Below, in pieces: positions 34,322 to 43,733 of a DNA stretch of 64,000 bases (its first letter is position 1; each line of letters opens with the position of its first letter). The stretch lies in NCBI GenBank assembly GCA_018873225.1, contig JAEILZ010000006.1, positions 3,596,001-3,660,000 on the forward strand, read 5' to 3'. Both the position numbers and the translations under genes were made by a program. The notes below the pieces were generated by a model. The model was given only the letters and a program-made list of their open reading frames with translations. It did not search any database and was not told the origin of the DNA. Origin of the DNA: [Phialemoniopsis] sp. UDSM-2020 (lineage: Eukaryota; Ascomycota; Sordariomycetes; Thyridiales; Thyridiaceae).

Positions 34322-34815
34322 GGTGATTCTTCCGGTCCCTTTATTTCACTATTGTTGCTGAAGGGTTGAGTCCATACGTAAGTGGTGGTCGAACTAGGAT
34401 AAGGCGAGAGCAGAGAGATGATAGAAGAACAACCACGGAAAATGAATGGGTCATTGCATTACCTTTAAAAAGAAATTCTGACATAACATATGAAAGTCAC
34501 GAGTGACAAATTCAACGTACCCATCATGGATGTTTGCATGAAATGCTCGAGGAAAAGGGAAACTCATGATTGACAATGGCAACGTGCGAAAACGAGCCCC
34601 TCTCTCGTTTGGCTTCGTATGACTGAATCCGCGATACGAACCCTAGCGTCCATGGTGGATACAATGCTCACACTGTCGAGTCCGCGAGTCAGGAGCTAGT
34701 CAAGTTTCACAAGCCGTTCAATAAGTAGTTCGGGACACCACCATCACATCCGAAGCATTTTCGCATTTCTTTCGTATTTGGCTGGGTGCTTGCATAGCTG
34801 CAATTTGGAATCGCC
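34322..34815. promoter_or_regulatory. Divergent promoter between RTA1-like gene and Zn2Cys6 regulator
   Basis: The two genes start 494 bases apart in opposite directions. The space must hold both promoters. I could not pick a convincing operator. Confidence 0.5.
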
Positions 34816-36116
34816 ATGACAGGCTCCTCTGCGTCGCCAGGGGCAGCAGACAAAACAACCCGCAAGCCTCATCGCAAATCTCGTAACGGATGCCGGAGCT
34901 GTAAGGAGCGACGAGTCAAGGTACGTCATAAATTCCACCCCGGTGCGTGCCGCGCGTATAGAGGAGCATGGTGCACGTGTGTCCTATCCACGGTGTGTGC
35001 TCCTTGCTCTGACCCTAGCTAAATCGCGAACAGTGTAGCGAAGAGAAGCCGACTTGTTTCCACTGCCGGCGGCGTGGGACGGCCTGTACCTACCCCAACA
35101 TAGATCTAGCTTTGTCGAACGCCAATGAAGGGCTTGTCCTCGACGCACATGAGGGTGGCCAAAGAAGTACAGATACACCGGCACATGGTGATCGGCTCGA
35201 GAGCTACACATTCGGCATCAAAGACATGGCCCTCATGCATCAATGGTCCGTGTCTACCAGTATCAGCTTGTCCACCGCGCCTTGGATAAGACACCTGTGG
35301 CAGGTTGTCGTCCCCGACATCGCGATGCACCACCCCTATCTATTACACGGTCTCTTGGCTTTGGCAGCCGTCCATGCCGCGCGGCTTGGCAGAGTCGGCG
35401 ACGAGGAGTTTCTGGTCGATGCCGCAGCCCATCATTCAGAAGCGCTCAGTGGCTTTATGGAAGCCATCAGGAATCTCCAGGAGGCCGACTGCAGTGCAGT
35501 CTTCTCTGGCGCTGTCACAAACATGATTTACGTCTTTGCTACTCTTGGGGGAGCGGCTGCTGAATCAGCTAAGGAACACCAGGGGCAGGTCGATGTTGTC
35601 CTGGACCTGGAATGGATCAAAATGGTCCGCGGATGTGGAGCAGTCCTTGAGCCCACTTTCGAGTCTGTGGCTCAGGGCCCATTACAAGGCTTGCTCGATG
35701 TAGGTGACTGGTCTGTCCTTGATCCTAATGATGGTCCGAGCGCCCATGACGGCAGACTCTTGGCTTTGAGGGATATCTGGGGTGCCGATGACGAGATCTA
35801 TGACAAAACACTACATTGCCTGCGGCAGACGTTTAAATGGATGGATGATAATCTAGCATCCGACTCCAAAGTGTATTGGGCTGGACCTTTTATCTTTCTC
35901 CATGTAATACCCGAGAAGTATCTGGACCTGTTATGGCAACGACAGCCCTTTGCGTTAGTCCTATTCGCTTACTTCGGGACGCTCGTTCATCGGCTGGATA
36001 ACTTTTGGTGGGCAGCCAGCTGGGGAAAGAAGATTACGGCCGCCATGGACACATGCCTTGGATCGTACTGGAGACCAAGGATCGAATGGCCTCTTCAAGT
36101 TGTTGGTCTGATATGA
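34816..36116 (+). CDS. Zn2Cys6 transcription factor (Upc2-like, short type)
   Basis: Nuclear regulator of 395 residues. Exons are 34816-34920 and 35034-36116. The intron falls inside the zinc cluster, just before the third cysteine. Ligands are Cys26, 29, 36, 43, 46 and 53, with the basic stretch KERRVK. The N-terminus is RKPHRKSRNGCRSC. A region near residue 100, MALMHQWSVSTSISLS, followed by WQVVVPDIAMHHPYLLHGLLALAAVHAA, is the signature of the sterol-uptake-control (Upc2/SUT) type activation domain. Residues after about 190 form a helical effector region. It is divergent from the RTA1 gene, whose family includes sterol- and lipid-stress responders. A sterol or xenobiotic response is therefore plausible but unproven. 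Confidence 0.9.
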
Positions 36117-36170
36117 CATGAGTCTTTTGTGGTGGCTTCGCTATATCAGAACGATTGTACTTTTAGATCT

Positions 36171-39100
36171 TTAGACTTCTTCCCGTTCTCCCTCTCCGTG
36201 CCACTGAGCGGACTTTTCAGCGAGTCCCTTTCTGCGAAGATAAACCCTCTTCGCCCACTTCCACGCCTCGGCCAGCGCCATGAACACCCCCACGTCGATG
36301 AACACGACCGCCCATTCCCAGGTGATACCCTCGTGCAAGAAGACGACGTGGTCGAGCCCAGGGATGTAGAGCTCCGGAAACACGGAGAAGAAGACGATGG
36401 TGACCGACAGGAAGAGGAATTTGTTGCCCCAGAAGTGGGCGAGCCAGGCGCGGAACCCATTGGGCATGTCGAACATGGAGCGCCGAAAGTCGATGAGCTC
36501 CCAGGCGAAGAGGAGGAAGATCCACGTCATGACGCTGAAGCAGGTGGCACGTGCGCGGAAGACGGCGTCGCATGAAGGCGAGTAGCCGAGGTTGCAGTTA
36601 GTACCCAGGTTTCCGGACTCGAAGCCGAAGATGACGACGGTGAAAGAGCCGAGGACGCAGCAGGCCATGATGATGCCGTAGACGAGGGTGTCTATCAGGA
36701 ACTCGGGAGTGAAGACGCCCCATTTCAGCTGGGGAATGTTAGTGTACAATTGCAGTCTAGTCGTTGTGAGATGCCACTTACATCTTGCGGCGGCCGGTTG
36801 AGAATGTCTGGAACCGCCTTCTCAAATCCAAGGCCCGTCTCGATGAACGCTCCCGTACCAAGCAACATGACCAAGATCTCAACGGGCGTAAGCTGAAACA
36901 CCGACACCTTGGTTTCGTCCTTGAACGCAAGACCAATCAGCAGCGTGACCACGAACCCGATGTTGGCCGCCAACACGTGAAGGATGAACTTTTGGATGTT
37001 GTCAAAGATTCGTCGACCCTCTTCGATGGCATTCAAGATGGAGGCAAAGTTGTCGTCGGTGAGAATCACATCCGACGAGTCTTTGGCGACGTCGGACCCG
37101 GAGCCCATGGCGATGCCAATGTCTGCTCTTTTCAGACTGGGGCTGTCGTTGACGCCGTCACCTGTCATAGCGACATACTTGCCGCGGCGGTGGAGGGCCT
37201 CGATCATGCGGACCTTAGTGCTGGGCGCGCAGCGGGCCACGACCAGGGGCAATTGCGGCATTGCGTCGATCTCGGAGTCCGTCAGCGCATCGAAGTCGTG
37301 CGCCGCCATGGTCATAGTCTGTAGGACATCGGCTGGCATGAGGCGGGTCTTGTCTGGCTTCGGAATGATGCCCACGTCGGCGGCGATTGCACGCGCAGTC
37401 TCCGGGTGGTCGCCAGTCAGCATGTGTACTACGATGCCAGCGCCCTGGCACGCGCGCACACTGGGCAGGGATTCTGGGCGGGGCGGGTCGTAGATGCCGA
37501 TGAGACCGAGGAAGGTAAGGTCACGCTCGAACTCTTCGCGGTCGAGGGACTTCTTCTTCTCGGTGGCGGCCTCTGCGATGCTGGTCGGGCTAACCTTGTG
37601 GGCGAGGGCGAGGACCCTGAGACCTTGACTGGCTAGCTTCTCCATGTTGGCGAGGATCTCTTTGTGGACCTCGCTTGTCAAAGGCTGGATATCTTCCGGG
37701 ACAGCGATGGTCGTGCAGCTCGAGAGCACTCTTTCAACGGCACCCTAGCACAGTCTTAGTCTGCAGTACGAAAGCCATGAATTCACTAGAGTGTGCAAAC
37801 ATACCTTTGTGAAGACGTGCGTTTGACCAGTAGAAGCCTCTTCATAGAGCACAGACATCTTCTTGACATCGGAGTCGAATGGGAACTCAGCGAGGTGGTG
37901 CCATTGAGCGCCAGGTCCTTGGGTCAACTGCAGACGGTTGAGGCCGAATCTTGAGGAGAAGACCTCGATGGCAATCTCAGTCGGCGCACCGGTTGCCTTC
38001 CATTTCCCGGGATCAGCAGAGCTCGCATCACTTGGCTGCACGGTCGCCAGATTCGCCATTGTTGCGGTGGTCAGGTACCACCTCAGTCCCTCTCTTGTAG
38101 CCATCTCGCCTTCGGGGTGCACCTCTTGATAGTCCGATTGTTTCTCCTCTGAGGTGTTAATATCCTGAGGCTGCGAGGCAGTGAACGAGACCTCGCCTTC
38201 AGTCGGATTGTAGACATCGTGGGAGGGCTCGACCGAGTATGTTCCGAGGCCGGGGAGCCAGGCCTTGCGGGTGACCATCCGACCCTGCGTAATCGTCCCT
38301 GTCTTGTCCGAGCAGATGTCTCGCTAGTGTTAGTCTCAGGTTTCCTGCAGGAATAATGTTTCGGACTCACTCGTTACTCCACCCAGCGCTTCGAGACTAG
38401 ACAAGTTGCGTACGATGACATGGCGTTCAACCATCTTCTTGGTTCCCGCCGCCATAGTCAATGTCAGTACAAGAAGAAGCGATACAGGGATGGTGCCGAT
38501 TGCCGTGGTGATGGCGTAGATGATGACATCATTCCGGGTGTCGAACTTGTTGGCTGCGAGTACAATGATAGCGCAGAGGACTGCGAAGAAAAACAAGCCA
38601 AGAAAGAGCTGCGCGAGCTTCCTCTGGAGCGGAGTACCGACGGTCAACCCGAGGAAGTCACCGAGCCAGTCGGTCGCTGGACGAAAGAAGGCCTTGATGG
38701 AGGACCATGTTGATGGTGGGCCGGCCTCCTCAAGACGTTTCGAAGGGTCGTTGTTGATGGCCCCGGCGATCAGTCCAATCTCTGTAAACATGCCGGTCGC
38801 AAAGACTACACCTCGACCGCGACCCTTGGTGATTGTCGTGGAGCTGTAGACGACATTGAGCCTGTCCCCCGGGCCGGTGCAATCGTCGAGGGTCATGCTG
38901 GGTATTTTGAGGACAGGTACCGACTCGCCCGTCAGCATTGCCTCGTCGGCTTCGAGGTTGACAGCCTCGATGACTCTGATGTCTGCCGGGACAGAGTCGC
39001 CGGTTGCCAAGTCTACAATGTCTCCTGGTACGATTTCGGAGGTCTGGACGGTGATGGTCTTGCCACCACGGAACACTCGAGATGTGGGGGAGCCGAGTTG

Positions 39101-39561
39101 TCGGAGGGAGTCGATGGTTCTTTCGGCTTGTAGACTTTGGAAGAAGCCGATGACAATGTTGAGAATGATGATGCCGGCTAGGATGCCGCCCTCGATCCAG
39201 GCCTGGATCCCGAAACTAGCCCCGAGAGCCAGAACAAGTACCTGTCGCAAGTCTCGTCAGACCATGACCACAAAATGTTAACAGCAGAAGCGGGACTTAC
39301 TAGCGTCATGGCATTGAATATCTGCTCGAGGAAGATCTTGATCGGTTGAACGCCTTTCTTTTGCTCCAGCTCGTTCGGCCCATACTCAGCCAAGCGGATG
39401 GGGATCTCTGCCGGGTCAAGTCCGTTCGTCGGATTGCTACTCAGCTCTGCGATGACCTCCGAGCTGGACAGGCTGTGCGGAGGCTGTGACAGAGGCTTAT
39501 TTGCCTGTCCGGAGACGTGCTCTCCGGGCACTGGAGCATGGTGAACATGAGCTTTTCCCAT
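36171..39561 (-). CDS. ENA-type P-type ATPase (Na+/K+ exporter)
   Basis: Plasma-membrane P-type ATPase of subgroup IID (ENA), 1,055 residues. The family pumps Na+ or K+ out of fungal cells at high pH or salt. Exons on the minus strand are 39561-39301, 39241-38371, 38319-37805, 37744-36782 and 36728-36171. Key motifs are the N-terminal cation-ATPase domain (RLAEYGPNELEQKKG), TGES at 191-194, the phosphorylated Asp382 in CSDKTGT, KGAVERV, the DPPRPES hinge and MTGDGVNDSPSLKRADIGIAMG. VVYSSTTITKGRGRGVVFATG is typical of ENA rather than Ca2+ pumps. About ten membrane helices are expected. The intron before CSDKTGT splits its codon for Asn378. The last exon holds the final membrane helices. It ends 54 bases from the stop of the convergent regulator. 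Confidence 0.92.
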
Positions 39562-40876
39562 GTTCGCCGAACGAGAAGCGAAACCCCTGTGGGAAAGAAA
39601 ATTGTTCGACTAAATTCGAAGGAGAATGATTCAGATATTCAGGTCAAACTACCAGGTGTGCCGCCTCCAGGGCATAAGCCTCTTAAATAGGTCGGCATTG
39701 CGATTCTCTTCCGCAGACCAAGTGGATCCTGCCTAGGGTGTTCCGGATGGCATTGTGACTCTTTCTTGTCAATTTCCTCACCGACTGGCATACTAAGCAT
39801 CTTCTAGAAGCCCGCAACTCCTGCTAGATCTGGTATGCCTAGCAAAACAATCGGGATGGCGTTCCTGGATCTAAGCAGTAATGGGTAGCCAAGAACTCGT
39901 CATGCGGGCTTGGCGGCGCCGCATCGGCTTGGGTGCGGATGGCGCTAAACCCGAAGAAGCAGCCAAGCCTCAACTCCCGCGTAGAGGAGAGACTCTAGCA
40001 ACACCGAAAATGCCGGGTGACTCGTGCCAAGGACCAAGTCGTCGAAACACCCGGCACGGGGAGTACTCCGACGTCCATAAAAAATGAGGGCTGAAAGCTC
40101 ATGGAGCGCAATGTTTGTGGAAGATGCCGTGCAGATCTCCATTCGTCACTTCTTCTTCTCCAGTATTCGGCTCCCAATCAATTTCTCCCGCGTTGCGTTG
40201 GTGCGTCAAGAGCTTTGCTCTCGAGACAGGCTTCCAGAAGGAATGTCAAGTGGCAGAGCTAGCAAAAAGGTGTTGAAAATAATGTGGCTTTTCGGAAGAA
40301 ATTGCTTGAAAAAATGGACGTTCTGGCTGGTCGTAGAGCATGTTGGGGGTTGCAGTGTATTCGATGCAGCCGGCCTGAAGACCAGACTGTTCGATTTACG
40401 GTAAATTAGCTGGGCCAAGCTGTGGGGGAAAGTGTAAAGAGCTGCGCTTTGAGAAGGGAGCTGAATGGTAGGATGAAAATGTGAAACAATAGATACTTTA
40501 GGGCAGGAAGTCTCTACAGACAAAGTCTTTTGGCTGATGAGAGCCAGAATTGGCCCTTTGAAGTTTGACAGTGGGATGCTACACTGATAGTGCCCTGGAA
40601 CATGACACTGCAGTTGACTGAGGTGGTTGGTCAAGGTGGGGTGGTGAGTATCAGCACGCGGCTGCAGCCGTGTCTCTGTTCCCTGGACACCTCCCACCCA
40701 TATCACGCCAAAGAACAGTAATGTTTTCAAGGATATCTTCTCGCAATGCAGTCACCTCTTCAATTCAGCTGGATCATTCATCTGGGCCATGTTTTTTGTC
40801 TGAAGGCCATTGCAAGTTTTTAAACTAGGAGGCGCAAGAATCTGAGTGGATGAGCCCCTGATAAGCATTTGATAAG

Positions 40877-40898
40877 CCCCCTGAAGCTCCTCAGGGGG
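40877..40898. repeat. Perfect 8-bp inverted repeat (hairpin)
   Basis: CCCCCTGA and TCAGGGGG flank a six-base loop, giving a GC-rich stem. Imperfect pairing of ATAAG/CTTAT elements extends it outward. The same CTCCTCAGGGG string recurs at about 41069. It may be the core of a miniature element or a transcription terminator-like structure. Confidence 0.7.
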
Positions 40899-40951
40899 AA
40901 TATGCCTTATAAGTGATAATAAGGTCAGGTTAATTAAACCGAGGGGGGATA

Positions 40952-41106
40952 TGGCGTAGCGGTCCTGGGTGGCGCAAGTCACTCCAGTAGACAGGTGACG
41001 ACCTGAACCTATCGCCCGTGACCCCTCCAATGACGTGGTGAAAAACTTCCTGACGGGGAGGGTTTTTCTCCTCAGGGGTTCGAGTGTCCCTCTGTGTGAA
41101 CTTTTT
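40952..41106 (+). other. Possible tRNA-derived (SINE-like) segment
   Basis: TGGCGTAGCGG at 40952 fits a tRNA A box and GGTTCGAGTGTCC at 41077 fits a B box; a T5 run at 41102 could end Pol III transcription. The boxes are about 115 bases apart, too far for a normal tRNA, and no acceptor stem can be paired. A T5 at 41063 also lies between the boxes. It is at best a degenerate tRNA-derived repeat. Confidence 0.25.
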
Positions 41107-41493
41107 GCTTGTTGCCCCTTTTTGATTCCTCTCCCTTTTTCTCTTGAATCTAGATATATCAGGCATTAGAGTATGCCATCAGAGGCGAATAGCTTCCGAA
41201 TGTAGATCTATTCATTGAGATGGACGTATATCGAGATTTACTTGCTATCGCCTCTTGAGGTGCAGCTGAGGCCTTGAGCAATGCGAAAGTGAGAGGTCGG
41301 CCTTTCAAAATCGTACCTAGCAGAGCCCACGGGGAAATTAATCTGTAGACGGACCCTGGGCACAGTACTCAAAAATCCCTACACCTCCGAGCATCTTGCT
41401 TCTACTTATCCTTTTAGCCACATTCCTCCATCATCCGCAATTTTCTACAACCAAAGAAAACCGACGTCAAAACAGCTCAGATCAACATACAAG

Positions 41494-41920
41494 ATGTCTG
41501 CGGCCAACAACAATGCCAATGCCAACGCCAATGCCGGCGGAGGCCAACCGGTCACTGCCCACCAGAGAGAATTGCTCGATTTCTTGACCGACATGGACAT
41601 CACGCCTCGCCAAGCCATTCTGGTGATTACCGGAGTCATGTGCATGAAGGAGCCGAAGGACCTCACCGTAAGTAATTCGATACGGAGAATATTGCTGCCG
41701 TACAATGATGAGACTAACCGAGACCGAGAATCTACAGAATGTTGACCGCGTCATGATGTTGCAGCAGATGGGATGGGCCGAGGGAACCCTGCGCAACCTG
41801 CCCCGGAACCAGAGGGAGATCTTGGGCAGAATGCTCAACGCAGCCATTGCCCAGAATCCTGGTCTTTACGCGCACTTGCCTGACACGCAGGCAGAGATCT
41901 TCGACAACGAGCGCCCCTAG
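41494..41920 (+). CDS. Small protein of unknown family, paralogue A
   Basis: 118 residues from exons 41494-41667 and 41738-41920; the intron is phase 0. The N-terminus is a short Asn/Ala repeat (NNNANANANA) followed by a Gly-Gly-Gly turn. The rest is predicted helical: HQRELLDFLTDMDITPRQAI, then after the intron the block MGWAEGTLRNL. The same block, MGWAPGTVRNL, stands at the identical position in the gene at 42371-42750, whose second exon has the same length (183 bases with stop). No signal peptide, membrane segment or catalytic motif is seen. The size and helix pattern would suit a small scaffold or DNA/protein-binding protein, but I do not recognise a known domain. Confidence 0.75.
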
Positions 41921-42370
41921 TTGCTGCACCGGTGGAGAGAGGGACTGGCTGACCGGCGATGCTGCGCCCAGAGAATATTCTCGGTCGGCGATGTTTGTCT
42001 GTTACCGCGTTCTAGACCCTTCGGAAAAAGAACTTGAGCCTCTCGGCCATGAACAAAACGGGTTCGGCTCTCTTCTATGCAAACCATAAACCTCCCGATT
42101 CTTGGTGACTAATTCTGATGGGTGATGTCCCGGTGATGTAGGCGCTAAAGCTCGCCCTCGGGCTCTGGCCGATCTACGGTACCGAAAGACAATTGGTGGA
42201 TGATGGAATCAAGATACAGGCAGTTGTTCGGGTAGACGGTGTGACAACGCATAGTCCATTATTATTCAGGTTGGTATACACCCGCTACAACCTTCTTCTT
42301 TTCCGCCCAATACCCGAAACATCTCCCACCTGCTCCCCGCCGATCCCCCTCCCAACACCGACAGTCCCGC
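41921..42370. other. Convergent spacer between the two small paralogues
   Basis: 450 bases between the stop codons of the tail-to-tail pair. It holds both 3' ends; no gene is seen. Confidence 0.45.
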
Positions 42371-42750
42371 TTACTGCGGCTCCTGCAAAAGGTAGCGACG
42401 CTGCTGCACCGTGAGGTCGAGGATGGCGTCCATGTTGGCCGCGGCTCGGTTTCGCCAGTACCTTCTTCGGGCCCTAACGACCTCCCGCTTCAGATTGCGG
42501 ACGGTGCCAGGGGCCCAGCCCATGACGCGAGCAAGCGGGCGGGTCATGACCGACTAGCAGGATATGTTAGCCGAATACTTGCATGCCCTATTCCTGGGAG
42601 AGTACTTACGAAGAATCGGTCTGGGATCCGAGCAAAAAGGGTGGCCATTGTGACCTTGAGGCAGAAATTCGGAGAGACTCTCTCGTCCCTCAACTTCTGG
42701 ATGAGGTTTGCCTCATCCACAGTAAGTGGTCCCACAGCGGCTTGGGCCAT
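42371..42750 (-). CDS. Small protein of unknown family, paralogue B
   Basis: 107 residues on the minus strand, exons 42750-42610 and 42553-42371, with a phase-0 intron. The start is the ATG at 42750; the frame goes on upstream but only to a TTG. It aligns without gaps to paralogue A over the last 22 codons of exon 1 (both begin T/S-P), and the 60-residue second exons share MGWA-x-GT-x-RNL at residues 11-21. An upstream L-x3-L-x-D-x2-(I/V) pattern is shared too. After the shared block it is strongly basic (RARRRYWRNR), unlike A, which may indicate nucleic-acid contact. It lacks the Asn/Ala repeat. The function is unknown. Confidence 0.75.
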
Positions 42751-43733
42751 TGTCGATGTTTGGCTCTGTGTCGGTAGGATGGTTTGGTAGTGTGTCGCTT
42801 TTTTCAAATTTCGACAACGATGCTAAAAGTGAGGAGGGAGAGGAAGTGTGTAGCTGAAGGACAAGGAAAGTGCCAATTTCTGAAGTGTCTGCTGGGTTGA
42901 GTCTCAAGGAAGCCCTGGGCGACTAAGCACAGAGCGACTAAGCGAAAAGCACAGGGCGCGGCTGCAGCCCGCTCCAATAATCAAATCACATCCGGGAAAA
43001 AGGCAGCGACCACGTCACAGCTCAGCCCAATGCACAGGTATGACAGTTGCTCTACCACTGATGTTCCTGTGCATCATGCTTGGAATAGTTTGGACAGCAT
43101 CTCTTTTCTCCACCCGCGAAATACACATTGAGCCATGTTACCTCGAACAAAGCCTTGATCATACTAAGAGGTCTGCAGGAATCATCTCTGGTTGTGATGG
43201 GAACTGAAGAATCGCCAAATGATGGCCTCATTGTTGTCAACGAGTTGAGAATGCTAATTTGGCATGCGCTCACTAGCAAATCATAGTCCTATTAACTCAA
43301 CATACCGAACCGGTCGTCGAACTATACTCTTGCCTGTCTTCCGGAGAACTACATCTTCCAAGCCAGGGGCTCTAAACGGATGAGAGGCGGAAGTTGAAAA
43401 TCATCTGCCCAATGTCTCTGGACATGGGCGTCGAGTCCGAGCTCTGCCATTTTCGGATGCGAGCCCCACTAAAAGTAGCTACAAGTCGAAGCTTACTCCG
43501 TACATAAGCGATTAATAACCCGGCTTATCTGCTCGACCGAAGTTCGGTCTACGCGATAAGCCCTATCTGCTTCTCGCTGTTGGTACCTACCACACACCAG
43601 GCCAGACATCAATTTCCAATCATGCTAGCTACCACTGCTTCTCGGTTGATGTTTCCCAAGTAGCTCGCAACAGCAGACCGAAAGACATTCTCGTATTCGC
43701 AGTACTTATCAACCTGTCTCGGCAATTCTGGCC
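42751..43733. other. Intergenic region with nested palindrome
   Basis: Head-to-head space between paralogue B (-) and the Zn2Cys6 regulator (+). The 75-codon frame at 43052-43279 is not convincing. The notable content is the palindrome at 43522-43562. Confidence 0.5.
43522..43562. promoter_or_regulatory. Nested palindromic element in regulator promoter
   Basis: Outer arms GGCTTATC and GATAAGCC enclose, with five-base spacers on each side, inner arms GACCGAA and TTCGGTC around a single central G. Every arm pair is perfect. The inner part holds CCG and CGG triplets in everted order, as bound by some Zn2Cys6 dimers; the outer arms are inverted GATAAG sites, as bound by GATA factors. It lies about 170 bases upstream of the next gene's ATG. 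Confidence 0.65.

Larger units (their letters stand above)
39562..41493. other. Intergenic region with hairpin and Pol III-like boxes
   Basis: 1.9 kb between the ENA promoter and the first small paralogue. A 174-codon minus frame at 40206-40730 opens with TTG only and is rejected. A strong inverted repeat (40877-40898) and a segment with tRNA-like A and B boxes (40952-41106) suggest a short mobile-element relic. Confidence 0.45.

Noticed and set aside
40206..40730. 174-codon minus-strand frame that opens with a signal-peptide-like stretch
   Set aside because: The apparent start codon is TTG; there is no ATG near the hydrophobic segment, and the rest has no conserved features.
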